Below are positions 22,935 through 31,846 of a stretch of 64,000 nucleotides of DNA, in pieces. The position numbers and the translations under genes were made by a program. How positions within the stretch are numbered: the stretch's first letter is position 1; every line of letters starts with the position of its first letter. The notes beneath the pieces were generated by a model that was not told the origin of the DNA, did not search any database, and worked only from the letters and a program-made list of their open reading frames with translations. Source of the stretch: Sphingomonas yunnanensis (lineage in GTDB: Bacteria > Pseudomonadota > Alphaproteobacteria > Sphingomonadales > Sphingomonadaceae); the NCBI RefSeq assembly GCF_019898765.1, contig NZ_JAIOKB010000004.1:345856-409855 (forward strand), written 5' to 3'.

Positions 22935-23870
22935 ATGGTCGTTCCCTGTCTGGCAGCGTTGGTCATCGCCGCGGCACAGCTTCCCGCGCCGGTGCCCGGC
23001 GTCGCGGCACCGCCGTCGGAGCCGGCGGGCGCGGCTCGCGCCGATACAGACCCTGTGCCCGTGCCCGCGGCGGAACAGCGGCTCGGCGACAACGGCGACA
23101 TCATCGTCGCCGCGCCCACGCGCAAGGTCATCGGCAACCGGGTGCGTGCCGCGACCGGCCCGGTATCGCAGAACGTGCCGATCGCGCGCTTCCAGGCGCC
23201 CGTCTGCGTCGCGGTGGGCGGCCTGCCGGGCAGGGTATCGGGCGAGATCGCGCAGCGCATGCTCGAGGACGCCGACGTCGCGGGCATCTCGCTCGCGGGC
23301 GAGCGATGCCGTCCCAACACGATGGTGCTGTTCGTCGACGACGCGCACGCCGAGGTGGCGAGAATGGCCAAGTCCAACCATCGCGCGCTGCTGGGCGTCG
23401 GTTTCAGAGCTCGTCGCGCGCTGCTCAAAAGCGCGGGGCCGGCGTTCGCGTGGCGGCTCACCGAGGTGCGCACGCGCGACGGCGAGACGAGCCTGCCGGG
23501 CGACGGTCCGCCGACCTTCCATGTCGCGAGCGCCTCGCGGATCGTCCAGCCGGTGCGGCAGGACGTGGTCACCGCCGTGCTGATCGTGGAGCGCAAGGCG
23601 GTAGTGGGGAAGACGTCGCGTCAGCTCGCCGACTATGCCGCACTGCGCCTGTTCGCCGGCGCGCGCGAACTGCCCGGCGGCGGGCTCGAGTCGATGCTCA
23701 CGCTGTTCGGCAGCAGCGCCGAACCGCCGGCGCAACTCACCGCCTTCGACCGCGGCTATCTGCGCGGCCTGTACACCGGCGCGGCGAACGCCTTCGCCTT
23801 CAGCCAGCGCGGTCGGATGGCGGGCGCGATCGCGCGGGAGAACGAGGCCGGCGCGCCCGCTACCCCTTGA
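22935..23870 (+). CDS. Secreted hypothetical protein
   Basis: 311 residues from ATG 22935, after GGGAGAGAGGCG. A short hydrophobic N-terminus (VVPCLAALVIAAAQLPAPVP) looks like a signal peptide, followed by a Pro/Ala-rich linker to about residue 55. Then comes DIIVAAPTRKVIGNRV, reminiscent of the DIVVTA segments near the N-terminus of sphingomonad secreted proteins. Two cysteines lie in the middle (PVCVAVGG, GERCRPNT). I do not recognise a family; the fold is probably globular and periplasmic. It ends overlapping the rsmI stop by 11 bases, convergently. Confidence 0.7.
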   Translation: MVVPCLAALVIAAAQLPAPVPGVAAPPSEPAGAARADTDPVPVPAAEQRLGDNGDIIVAAPTRKVIGNRVRAATGPVSQNVPIARFQAPVCVAVGGLPGRVSGEIAQRMLEDADVAGISLAGERCRPNTMVLFVDDAHAEVARMAKSNHRALLGVGFRARRALLKSAGPAFAWRLTEVRTRDGETSLPGDGPPTFHVASASRIVQPVRQDVVTAVLIVERKAVVGKTSRQLADYAALRLFAGARELPGGGLESMLTLFGSSAEPPAQLTAFDRGYLRGLYTGAANAFAFSQRGRMAGAIARENEAGAPATP

Positions 23871-24702
23871 GCTCCATAGCCCGCGCGTAGAGCGCGCGGC
23901 GATCGAGCCCGAGTGCCTTGGCCACCTCACCCGCCGCCTTGGACGCGGGCAGGCGAGTGAGCGCCTCGGTCAGTGCGGCGTCGGCATCGTCCGCGCTCGC
24001 CGGGGCAGGCGGAGCGGGGGGCGCGATCACGATCACGATCTCGCCTCTGGGCGGCGCGTCGGCATAGCGCGCTGCCAGCGCGCCGAGCGTGCCGGTCACC
24101 GCCTCCTCGAACTTCTTGGTGATCTCGCGACACACCGCCGCCTCGCGATCGCCCAGCCAATGTGCCAGCGCGGCGAGGCAGGCACCCAGCCGCGGCCCCG
24201 ATTCGTACAGCACCAGCGTGGCGCGTACCGCCGCGACCTCGCGGATCGCCTCGGCGCGCGCCTGCTCCTTGGGCGGGAGGAACCCGAGGAACAGGAAGCG
24301 GTCGGTCGGCAGTCCGGCGAGCGTCAGCGCGGCCACCGCGGCGCAGGCGCCGGGGACGGTGACGACGTGACGCCCCGCCGCGCGTGCCTCGCGCACCAGC
24401 TTGTAGCCGGGATCGGAGATCAGCGGCGTGCCCGCGTCGGAGACGAGCGCGACCACCTCGCTCGCCATCCGCTCGATCAGGCGCGGCCGCACCTCGGCGG
24501 CATTGTGGTCGTGATAGGGAGTCATCGGCCGCTTGGTGCCGATGTGGCGCAGCAGCCCGGCGGTGACCCGCGAATCCTCCACCGCGATGACGTCGGCGGC
24601 GGCGAGCACCTCGGCAGCACGCGGCGAGAGATCGCCGAGATTGCCGATCGGGGTGGCGACGATGTAGAGGCCAGGCGGTAGAGAGTTCACGGGAGTTGTC
24701 AT
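23860..24702 (-). CDS. rsmI: 16S rRNA (cytidine1402-2'-O)-methyltransferase
   Basis: SAM-dependent enzyme that 2'-O-methylates C1402 in the 16S rRNA decoding centre. It has 280 residues from ATG 24702. Tetrapyrrole-methylase fold: LYIVATPIGNLGDLSPRA, DVIAVEDSRVT, LVSDAGTPLISDPGYKLV, PGACAAVAALTLAGLPTDRF and GFLPPK. The C-terminal helical tail (ASKAAGEVAKALGLDRRALY) is also present. The start codon overlaps the start codon of the divergent lpoA by 2 bases; a GTG at 24690 is a possible alternative. Confidence 0.96.
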   Translation of the reverse strand: MTTPVNSLPPGLYIVATPIGNLGDLSPRAAEVLAAADVIAVEDSRVTAGLLRHIGTKRPMTPYHDHNAAEVRPRLIERMASEVVALVSDAGTPLISDPGYKLVREARAAGRHVVTVPGACAAVAALTLAGLPTDRFLFLGFLPPKEQARAEAIREVAAVRATLVLYESGPRLGACLAALAHWLGDREAAVCREITKKFEEAVTGTLGALAARYADAPPRGEIVIVIAPPAPPAPASADDADAALTEALTRLPASKAAGEVAKALGLDRRALYARAMELKG

Positions 24703-25900
24703 GGCAGAGGCGATCGGGCGGCCGCAATGGTCGAACGCGTGGGGCCGATTGGTCGCGGTCACCGGCGCGCTGCTGCTCGCGGCCTGCTCGACGGTGGTGC
24801 CGCGCGCGCCCGTCGAGGCGCCGCGGCCGCAGACCCAGGCGCCGCCGCCGCGCGACACCGCGCCCGAGGTGATCAGCGGCCTGCCACAAGACACTGAGCG
24901 GCACCGCGTCGCGCTGCTGGTGCCGCTGTCGGGCAGCAACGCCGGGGTGGGGCGCAGCCTCGCCAACGCCACCCAGCTGGCGCTGCTCGACACGCGCAAC
25001 GCGCAGGTGCGAATCACCAGCTATGACACCGCCACCGGCGCCGCCCAGGCGGCGTCGCGCGCGATCGCCGACGGCGCGCAGCTGATCCTCGGGCCGCTGC
25101 TGGCCGAGGACGTGCGCGCGGTGGCGCCGATCGCCCGCGCCGCGAAGGTGCCGGTGCTGTCTTTCTCCAACGACACCGGCGTGGCGGGCGACGGCACCTA
25201 TGTGCTGGGCTATGCGCCGGCGCAGTCGATCGAGCGCGTGGTCGGCTTCGCGCGCGCCCGCGGCATGAACAATTTCGGCGGGCTGGTGCCCAACGCGTTG
25301 TACGGCAGCCGCGCCTCCACCGCCTTCCTGCGCGCGGTCGAGCAGGTCGGCGGGCGGGTGGTCTCGCTGCAGACCTATGACCGCGGCCCGGGCGCGCTCA
25401 GCGCGGCGGTGCAGCGCATGGCCAAGGACGCGCCGTTCGACGCGATCCTGATCGCCGACAGCGCCGGCTCGGCAACCGCGGCGGTGCCGCTGCTCCGGCG
25501 CAACAGCCCCTCGGCGCAGGTCCTCGGCACCGAGCTGTGGAACGCCGACAAGGGCGCCAGCGCGCCGGCGCTGAGCGGCGCGTGGTTCGCCAGCGTCCCC
25601 GACGATCTCTATCGCCAATATGCGCGCAACTATCGCACGCGCTTCAACGCCGCGCCCTATCGGTTGTCCAGTCTCGGCTACGATTCGGTTCTGCTGGTGG
25701 TGCGGATCGCGCGCGACTGGCGGCCGGGCACGGCCTTCCCCGAGCCGCGGCTGCGCGACGCGGACGGCTTCGCCGGGATCGACGGCGCCTTCCGCTTCGG
25801 TCGCGACGGCGTGGCCGAGCGCGCGCTCGAGGTGAAGGAGCTGCGTACCGGCGACGCGGTGGCGGTCTCGCCTGCGCCGACGGGGTTCGCGGGCAAGTGA
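24701..25900 (+). CDS. Penicillin-binding protein activator, LpoA-type lipoprotein
   Basis: 399 residues. The N-terminus (RLVAVTGALLLAACSTVVP) carries a lipobox, so an outer-membrane lipoprotein is likely. After a Pro-rich linker comes a periplasmic-binding-protein-like fold (RHRVALLVPLSGSNAGVGRS, GAQLILGPLLAEDVRAVAPI, PVLSFSNDTGVAGDGTYVLG). This matches the C-terminal half of LpoA, which activates PBP1A. The TPR-like N-terminal domain of enterobacterial LpoA is absent, as in other alphaproteobacterial forms. The divergent pairing with rsmI is the same as in E. coli (rsmI/lpoA), supporting the call. Confidence 0.88.
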   Translation: MAEAIGRPQWSNAWGRLVAVTGALLLAACSTVVPRAPVEAPRPQTQAPPPRDTAPEVISGLPQDTERHRVALLVPLSGSNAGVGRSLANATQLALLDTRNAQVRITSYDTATGAAQAASRAIADGAQLILGPLLAEDVRAVAPIARAAKVPVLSFSNDTGVAGDGTYVLGYAPAQSIERVVGFARARGMNNFGGLVPNALYGSRASTAFLRAVEQVGGRVVSLQTYDRGPGALSAAVQRMAKDAPFDAILIADSAGSATAAVPLLRRNSPSAQVLGTELWNADKGASAPALSGAWFASVPDDLYRQYARNYRTRFNAAPYRLSSLGYDSVLLVVRIARDWRPGTAFPEPRLRDADGFAGIDGAFRFGRDGVAERALEVKELRTGDAVAVSPAPTGFAGK

Positions 25901-26763
25901 CAGCCGCCGCGGCGCGGCCGCGGCGGAGCGCCCTGTTCCTGCCTGCGTCCAACCAGCGCGCGCTCGTAAAGGCGCCCACGCTCGACTGCGACGCGGTCAT
26001 CCTCGACCTCGAGGACTCAGTCGCGCCCGCGGTGAAGCCCGACGCGCGAGGGGCCGTTCTCATGGGCCTAGCAGCGAGGAGCTGGGGCACGCGCGAGCGC
26101 GTGGTGCGCGTGAACGGCGCCGACACGGACTGGGGCGCCGACGACCTCGCCGCGCTGCGTGGCGCGCCGCTCGACGCGGTGCTGCTCCCCAAGGTCGACG
26201 GCCCCGCCACGCTTCACGCCGCCCGCGCGGCGCTGGGCGAGGGCCCGGCGCTATGGGCGATGATCGAGACCTGCGCCGGCGTTGCGGCATTGCGCGCGAT
26301 CGCCGCGGCGGCGCGCGAGACCGGGCTCGCCGCGCTCGTCGTCGGGCCCAACGACCTCGCACGCGAGCTGCGCTGCACGCCGGGCGAGGATCGCGCGCCG
26401 CTGTGGCCCATCCTCACCCAGGTGGTGCTCGCCGCCCGGCTCGCCGATATCGTCGCGCTCGACGGCGTGACCAACGTGATCGACGATGCCGCGGTGATCG
26501 AGCGTGCTTGCGCGCAGGGCGCGCGCTGGGGCTTCGACGGCAAGACTCTGATCCACCCGGCGCAGATCGCAGCGGCCAACCGCGCCTTCGCCCCATCGGC
26601 GGAGGCGGTGGCTCGCGCCGCACGGATCGTCGCCGCCTTCACCTTGCCTGAGCACGAGGCGTCAGGGGCGATCCGGCTCGAGGGGGAGATGGTGGAGCGG
26701 CTTCATCTCGCCGAGGCGGAGCGACTCCTCGCGCTCGACCGCGCGGTTCAGTCGCGGCAATAG
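25897..26763 (+). CDS. HpcH/HpaI aldolase/citrate-lyase-family protein (CitE-like)
   Basis: 288 residues from GTG 25897, whose GTGA overlaps the lpoA stop by 4 bases. It is a TIM-barrel lyase of the CitE/malyl-CoA/citramalyl-CoA lyase group. RSALFLPASNQRALVKAP and AVILDLEDSVAP form the metal/substrate site, with an Arg in ERVVRVNG, the second metal ligand in MIETCAGV, and WGFDGKTLIHPAQI near the C-terminus. No citD/citF neighbours exist, so a stand-alone CoA-ester lyase is more likely than citrate lyase. The 3' end overlaps the convergent lipoprotein gene by 16 bases. Confidence 0.88.
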   Translation: MTAAAARPRRSALFLPASNQRALVKAPTLDCDAVILDLEDSVAPAVKPDARGAVLMGLAARSWGTRERVVRVNGADTDWGADDLAALRGAPLDAVLLPKVDGPATLHAARAALGEGPALWAMIETCAGVAALRAIAAAARETGLAALVVGPNDLARELRCTPGEDRAPLWPILTQVVLAARLADIVALDGVTNVIDDAAVIERACAQGARWGFDGKTLIHPAQIAAANRAFAPSAEAVARAARIVAAFTLPEHEASGAIRLEGEMVERLHLAEAERLLALDRAVQSRQ

Positions 26764-27215
26764 CCCTCACCGGGCTCGACGGTCAGGCAGTCCTTCTTGC
26801 CGTCGAGATACTTCAGCCCGGTCGTGGCACCGTCACTCGGCCGAAGGAGTTCGCGCACGCCCGCCCGCTCGAAGGCGATACCTTCTGGCGTTACCTCGCC
26901 GTCGTACGTGCCCTTGTCGTCGAGGCTCCATTGCATCGCCAGCGACACCGCATCTCCCTCGCCCGAGCGTGGGGCGACGACGAGGTTGAGCCCTTCCACA
27001 CCGCGCCATCGACCGAGATAGCGCGCGCGCGACACTGGTACGGCGCCGCTCACGGTGGGAGAGGGCGCCGCGAGGCCGACGTTCGAGATGCCTCCGTCCG
27101 GGGCGGCGGTTGCGTCGGCCGCAGCCCCGGTGGTGACGTTCCCCTCGGTCTCCCGTTTCCGGTCACCGCAGCCAGAGAGTAGCAGCAGCGCGGTAAGGGT
27201 CAGCGCGAGCTTCAT
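26748..27215 (-). CDS. Hypothetical lipoprotein
   Basis: 155 residues from ATG 27215 (a GTG lies one codon upstream). The signal MKLALTLTALLLLSGCGDRK has a clear lipobox. A low-complexity Thr/Ala/Gly linker is followed by a small domain of about 85 residues (YLGRWRGVEGLNLVVAPRSG) with two cysteines near the C-terminus (KKDCLTVEPGEGYC) that may form a disulphide. The G-W-x-G-x-E-G-x-N-L pattern hints at a small beta-barrel. Function unknown. Confidence 0.75.
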   Translation of the reverse strand: MKLALTLTALLLLSGCGDRKRETEGNVTTGAAADATAAPDGGISNVGLAAPSPTVSGAVPVSRARYLGRWRGVEGLNLVVAPRSGEGDAVSLAMQWSLDDKGTYDGEVTPEGIAFERAGVRELLRPSDGATTGLKYLDGKKDCLTVEPGEGYCRD

Positions 27216-27262
27216 CACCGCTCAACTCGCGCACCTCGGCACCGTTCCCGCCGCGGCGCGGT

Positions 27263-27757
27263 TCAATCCTTCGGCGCGGGCTCGTTGAGCAGCGGGATCA
27301 GCTCTCGGTTGAGATCGTCCAGGTCGAGCGCCGCGGCCTTGGCATAGCGGACGATCCCGGCGCGATCGATGATATAGTTGGTCGGCACGGCCGGCATTTC
27401 CGCGCTGATGCCCTTGATGCGGCGCACCGCGGGGATCGCCATGGCGGCGAATACCGGCTTGAGCTGCCGAAGCGGCGCTGACCCGTCGGTCGCCACCGCG
27501 AAGACGCTCAGCCCGTGCTGTCGCGCGCGGCGGTAATAGCCGTCGAGGAGCGGCAGCTCGGCGCGACACGGCACGCACCAGGTCGCCCAGAAGTTGAGCA
27601 GCACCACCTCGCCGCGATGCTCGGCGAGCGTGGTGGTGCGGCCGTCGACCAGCGTCAGCTCGATCGGCGGCGCCGGCTGACCCAGCTTGAGGTCACGCGC
27701 CGCGGCGGGTGTCGCCATGAGCGCGCCCGCCAGCGCGTAGAGCAGTAGGTGTCGCAT
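27263..27757 (-). CDS. TlpA-like thioredoxin-fold protein, secreted
   Basis: 164 residues. The signal peptide is MRHLLLYALAGALMATPAAA with a likely cut after AAA. The AhpC/TSA-Redoxin fold (LKLGQPAPPIELTLVDGRTT, VVLLNFWATWCVPCRAELP) has the active site WCVPC; the cis-proline region is AVPTNYIID. Likely a periplasmic thiol-disulphide reductase; its substrate is not known. It is next to a decayed TonB receptor, with no ccm genes nearby. Confidence 0.92.
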   Translation of the reverse strand: MRHLLLYALAGALMATPAAARDLKLGQPAPPIELTLVDGRTTTLAEHRGEVVLLNFWATWCVPCRAELPLLDGYYRRARQHGLSVFAVATDGSAPLRQLKPVFAAMAIPAVRRIKGISAEMPAVPTNYIIDRAGIVRYAKAAALDLDDLNRELIPLLNEPAPKD

Positions 27758-27838
27758 CGTTCGGTTGCCCCCTTGGCAAGCTGACGCAGCGGCGCGTGCG
27801 CGGTCAAGCGGTTGATCGGCCCGATCCGGCGGGCATGT

Positions 27839-28560
27839 TCAGGAGGCCGAGGCGAGCGAGAGCCGGACACTCGCCGGTGGCGCCGCGGCGCGATCGAGCA
27901 GGAACAGGCCGGCGTCGTCGACGCGCTGCCGCTCGCCACCAGGGGCGGGCGCGGGAGGTCGCGTGGTCGGAAGAAGTTCTGCGTCGCGTGATAGCGCTGC
28001 GGCGAGGGCAGGTAGGTGGTGCGGTCGCTCGGCGGCACCCAGCAGCAGGTAATGAACGACCAGACCGTCGGTGATCGTACCGGCGAGATCCGCCTGGTAG
28101 AGCCGCGTGTGATAGGATCGTGACGGGTGATCAGCACGCTGACGGTGCCGTCGCCGCGCGGGCCGCCATCGACGCAGAAGGAGGAGTAAGCGCGCGCTCG
28201 ATCGAGCCGCGACTCGCCGAGGCGACCCGCTCCAGCCCGGCGCGAGGGCGTAGCGCCCGCGAAGCAGCAGGTCGCGGCGCCACCCGCTGGCACGCATCCA
28301 ACGCGCACCTAGGTTGCGGTCGCTCGGCGGCAGCGGCCGCAGCGTGACGCGGCCACCGCGTGGCGTGAGCGCGAAACCTGTCGGCTCGGCGATGTCGCGC
28401 GCGACATGCTCGGCGTCGAGGGTGACCCTGAGCCGTTCGCTCGGCCGCCAGTCAAGCGCCGCGGCGGCGAGGCGGCGCCATCCATCGACCCGCGCCATGT
28501 TGCGAGTCGCTCGCAACGCGCCGCGGGCCCGCTTCGACGGCCGGCCGCGGTTGACCTGTC
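27839..28560 (-). pseudogene. Remnant of a TonB-dependent siderophore receptor
   Basis: No single open frame encodes this, but contiguous pieces in two minus-strand frames read as one receptor segment. Frame A at 28229-28498 has RPLPPSDRNLGARWM and LLLRGRYALAPGW. Frame B at 28114-28227 has GESRLDRARAYSSF and GDGTVSVLITR. A at 28025-28117 has YHTRLYQADLAGTITDGLVV and HYLLLGA. B at 27940-28023 has RTTYLPSPQRYHATQNFFRP. A at 27863-27937 has RVDDAGLFLLDRA. Four frame changes of one or two bases join the pieces. The plug domain and the C-terminal half of the barrel are missing, so only about 220 of roughly 700 residues remain. Family assignment is from motif memory. Confidence 0.75.
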
Positions 28561-28663
28561 GCCGCCTCGCGGCTACCCGCGCCACCGACATCGCTGAACC
28601 ACTCGCGCGCCGAGTCCTGTCGAAGGGCGCGCGGGTTCGCCCGGCAGGCGGAGACCTGTATCC

Positions 28664-29953
28664 ATGGCCAACGTAGCAGTCATCGGCGCGCAATGGGGCG
28701 ACGAGGGCAAGGGCAAGATCGTCGACTGGCTCGCCGAGCGCGCTGACATCGTCGTCCGCTTCCAGGGCGGGCACAATGCCGGCCATACCCTCGTCGTCGG
28801 CGAGTCGGTCTACAAGCTGTCCCTGCTGCCGTCGGGGATCGTGCGCGGCACGCCCTCGGTGATCGGCAACGGCGTGGTGCTCGATCCCTGGGCGCTGAAG
28901 GCGGAGATCGAGCGGCTGTTGGGGCAGGGCGTCGTCGCCACGCCCGAGACGTTGCGGATCGCCGACAATTGCGCGTTGATCCTGCCGTTCCACCGCGATC
29001 TCGACGGCATGCGCGAGGATGCCAGCGGCGCGGGCAAGATCGGCACGACCCGGCGCGGCATCGGCCCCGCCTATGAGGACAAGGTAGGTCGTCGCGCGCT
29101 GCGCGTGTGCGACCTCGCGCACCTCGACGACCTTGGCCCTCAGCTCGACCGGCTCACCGCGCACCATGACGCACTGCGCGCCGGCTTCGGCGAGGCGCCG
29201 ATCGATCGCGACGCGCTGGTCGCCGAGTTGCGCGCGATCGCCGGCTTCGTGCTGCCCTTCGCCAAGCCGGTGTGGCGCGATCTCAATGCGGCGAAGGAGG
29301 CGGGCAAGCGCATCCTGTTCGAGGGGGCGCAGGGCGTGCTGCTCGACATCGACCACGGGACCTACCCGTTCGTCACCTCGTCGAACACGATCGCTGGCAC
29401 CGCCGCGGGCGGCTCGGGACTGGGGCCGGCGGCGGTGGGGTTCGTCCTCGGGATCGCCAAGGCCTACACGACACGCGTCGGCTCGGGACCGTTCCCGACC
29501 GAGCTCGAGGACGCGACGGGCGAGCGGCTCGGCACGCGCGGGCATGAGTTCGGCACGGTGACGGGACGCAAGCGACGTTGCGGGTGGTTCGACGCGGTGC
29601 TGGTGCGCCAGTCCGCGGCGGTGGGCGGGATAACCGGGATCGCGCTGACGAAGATCGACGTCCTCGACGGCCTGGACGAGGTCCGGATCTGCACCGGCTA
29701 TCGTCTGCGAGGCGAGGTGATCGACTATTTCCCGGCGCACGCCGCCGACCAGGCGCTGGTCGAGCCGGTCTATGAGACGGTGGAGGGTTGGCAGGAGTCG
29801 ACTGCTGGGGCGCGGAGCTGGGCCGACCTGCCGGCGCAGGCGATCAAATATATCCGTCGGATCGAGGAGCTGATCCGCTGCCCCGTGGCCTTGGTATCGA
29901 CCAGTCCGGAGCGCGATGACACTATCCTGGTGCGCGACCCATTCGCCGACTGA
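28664..29953 (+). CDS. purA: Adenylosuccinate synthetase
   Basis: Converts IMP, Asp and GTP to adenylosuccinate, the first step from IMP to AMP. The 429 residues are full length. The N-terminal GTP site [20 protein letters not shown] and [15 protein letters not shown] are intact. So are the catalytic segment [34 protein letters not shown], and the C-terminal [16 protein letters not shown]. Start is ATG 28664. It stands alone, followed by a hairpin. Confidence 0.98.
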   Translation: MANVAVIGAQWGDEGKGKIVDWLAERADIVVRFQGGHNAGHTLVVGESVYKLSLLPSGIVRGTPSVIGNGVVLDPWALKAEIERLLGQGVVATPETLRIADNCALILPFHRDLDGMREDASGAGKIGTTRRGIGPAYEDKVGRRALRVCDLAHLDDLGPQLDRLTAHHDALRAGFGEAPIDRDALVAELRAIAGFVLPFAKPVWRDLNAAKEAGKRILFEGAQGVLLDIDHGTYPFVTSSNTIAGTAAGGSGLGPAAVGFVLGIAKAYTTRVGSGPFPTELEDATGERLGTRGHEFGTVTGRKRRCGWFDAVLVRQSAAVGGITGIALTKIDVLDGLDEVRICTGYRLRGEVIDYFPAHAADQALVEPVYETVEGWQESTAGARSWADLPAQAIKYIRRIEELIRCPVALVSTSPERDDTILVRDPFAD

Positions 29954-29962
29954 GCGCGGAAC

Positions 29963-29988
29963 GACCCCCATGCGGTCGCACGGGGGTC
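29963..29988. terminator. Hairpin between convergent purA and a secreted-protein gene
   Basis: GACCCCCATGC pairs with GCACGGGGGTC with one mismatch, around a 4-base GGTC loop. It lies 10 bases after purA and 13 before the convergent stop at 30001. No T-run follows on either side, so termination is inferred from position only. Confidence 0.45.
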
Positions 29989-30000
29989 GGATCGGCGACG

Positions 30001-30417
30001 TTACTGCGGCGACTGCGGCGTGGTCGCCATCGGGTCGGCGCCGGTGGTGCGCGGGTTGTTCTGCGACATCGGGGCGACCGTGGGATCCGGATTCATCGTC
30101 TGAGTCGACGGGTCCGGCGTCGTGCTGGTGCTCGGCTGGCTCATCGTCGACCGGTTGCGCGACGAGCGCGCCGACTTACGGGCCGAGCGCGGCGAGGTCG
30201 TCGACATCGTGTCCGACTGCGTGCTCTGGGTGCTGGTGCCGGTCGAGCCGGGCTGCTGCATCGTGCCCATCGAACCCTGGTCCATGCCGGTGCCGGACTG
30301 GCCCATGCCCGTGCCCATGCTGCCGCCGGTGCTGCCGCCCGTCCCGCCGGTGGTCTGTGCCGAGGCGACGGCGGGCAGAGCGAGTGCGGCCGCGGCCGCG
30401 ATCACGAGAATACGCAT
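30001..30417 (-). CDS. Low-complexity secreted protein rich in Ser, Thr, Gly, Met
   Basis: 138 residues. The signal peptide is MRILVIAAAAALALPAVASA, cut after ASA, preceded by a strong AAGGAGAGG ribosome site. The mature part is low complexity: MGTGMGQSGTGMDQGSMGTM, then a Ser/Arg patch (SPRSARKSARSSRNRS), then Pro/Thr/Met sequence to the C-terminus. No fold or cysteine is visible, so it is probably disordered in the periplasm. Function unknown. Confidence 0.7.
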   Translation of the reverse strand: MRILVIAAAAALALPAVASAQTTGGTGGSTGGSMGTGMGQSGTGMDQGSMGTMQQPGSTGTSTQSTQSDTMSTTSPRSARKSARSSRNRSTMSQPSTSTTPDPSTQTMNPDPTVAPMSQNNPRTTGADPMATTPQSPQ

Positions 30418-30498
30418 GTGAACCTCTCCTTGTGTGTGCGGTCCGAACGAAGCGCACGAAGCAGGTGTTCCAGCGATCCCTCGCCTAAATTAACCAAG

Positions 30499-31566
30499 TT
30501 AACCGCACTGCGCGCGGTGAAGCAAGGCCTGGTCCGCGAGCACCAGCGCGACCATCGCCTCCACCACGGGCACGCCGCGGATGCCGACGCACGGGTCGTG
30601 CCGGCCCTTGGTCGCGATCTCGACCGCCTCGCCCGTGCGCGTGACCGTCGGCACCGGGGTCAGGATCGAGCTGGTCGGCTTGAACGCGACGCGGACCCGG
30701 ATCGGCTGGCCGGTGGCGATCCCGCCCGCGATCCCGCCGGCATGGTTGGCGAGGAAGGCGGGGCCGTCCGCGCCGGGACGCATCGCGTCGGCGTTCTGCT
30801 CCCCCGAGAGCGCAGCGGCGGCGAAGCCGTCGCCGATCTCGACGCCCTTCACCGCGTTGATCGACATGCAGGCGGCGGCGAGCTCGCTGTCGAGCTTGGC
30901 GTAGAGCGGCGCGCCCCAGCCCGCGGGCACGCCGGTCGCCTCGCACACCACCACCGCGCCGAGCGAGGAGCCCGCCTTGCGCGCGGCGTCGACCGTCTCT
31001 TCCCAGCGCGCCGCCGCCACGGGGTCGGGGCAGAAGAAGGGATTGGCGTCGATCGCGGCGTCGTCGAAGGTCGCCGGGTCGATCGCGTCGCCGCCGATCG
31101 CCTCGACCCAGGCGCGCACGCGCACCTGCGGCACCACCAGCCGCGCCACCGCGCCCGCCGCGACGCGCGCGGCGGTCTCGCGCGCCGAGGAGCGGCCGCC
31201 GCCGCGATAGTCGCGGAAGCCGTACTTGGCGTCATAGGCGTAGTCGGCGTGGCCGGGGCGATAGGCGAGCGCGACGTCCGAATAGTCCTTGGAGCGCTGG
31301 TCGACATTCTCGATCACGAGGCTGATCGGCGTGCCGGTGGTGCGGCCCTCGAACACGCCCGAGAGAATACGAACCTGGTCGGGCTCGCGCCGCTGCGTGG
31401 TGAAGCGCGACTGGCCGGGGCGGCGCCGGTCGAGCCAGGGCTGGATGTGCGCCTCGCCGAGCGCGATCCCCGGCGGGCAGCCGTCGACCACCGCGCCCAG
31501 CGCCGGCCCGTGGCTCTCGCCCCAGGTGGTGAAGCGGAACACGCGGCCGAAGGTGTTGTAGCTCAT
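30499..31566 (-). CDS. aroC: Chorismate synthase
   Basis: Last step of the shikimate pathway, EPSP to chorismate, using reduced FMN. The 355 residues are typical. Signatures are [57 protein letters not shown] and [20 protein letters not shown]. Start is ATG 31566. It is downstream of the fabI chain after a 280-base gap. The stop lies in TTAACCAAGTTAACC sequence. Confidence 0.98.
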   Translation of the reverse strand: MSYNTFGRVFRFTTWGESHGPALGAVVDGCPPGIALGEAHIQPWLDRRRPGQSRFTTQRREPDQVRILSGVFEGRTTGTPISLVIENVDQRSKDYSDVALAYRPGHADYAYDAKYGFRDYRGGGRSSARETAARVAAGAVARLVVPQVRVRAWVEAIGGDAIDPATFDDAAIDANPFFCPDPVAAARWEETVDAARKAGSSLGAVVVCEATGVPAGWGAPLYAKLDSELAAACMSINAVKGVEIGDGFAAAALSGEQNADAMRPGADGPAFLANHAGGIAGGIATGQPIRVRVAFKPTSSILTPVPTVTRTGEAVEIATKGRHDPCVGIRGVPVVEAMVALVLADQALLHRAQCG

Positions 31567-31733
31567 GCGCGAGGGTCCGGATGTTGCGAATGTTGAGTCG
31601 CCGGCGCGTCGAGACTCAACGTTCGCGGGCGGCCGATGTGGAACATGGCGCGCGCTGTGCCAGAAGCGTGCGGCTTAGGACAGGGGGCGGCTCTCGTCGG
31701 CGTGCCCTGTTTTCACGTCCACCCCGACGGGCA

Positions 31734-31793
31734 CCGGGGTCCAGTCGGGGAACGTCTGTGAGTCTCACGTCAGCCTTCCCACCTGGACCCCGG
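31734..31793. repeat. Inverted repeat in the aroC-GNAT spacer
   Basis: CCGGGGTCCAG at 31734-31744 and its complement CTGGACCCCGG at 31783-31793 flank 38 bases. It could be a weak terminator for the GNAT/fabI transcript or another dispersed repeat. I see nothing else in the 280-base gap 31567-31846. Confidence 0.5.
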
Positions 31794-31846
31794 CGTTCGC
31801 CGCGGTGGTGGCAATATAGAAGAGCGCACGCCCACCCGACTGCCGC

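Noticed and set aside
28664..29971. Minus-strand frame extending over purA from the TonB remnant
   Set aside because: Only the part below about 28560 reads as receptor; the rest is the antisense of purA.
30485..30510. TTAACCAAGTTAACC after aroC as a CtrA site
   Set aside because: Spacing between the TTAA halves is 5, not 7, and it lies at a gene end rather than in front of a gene.
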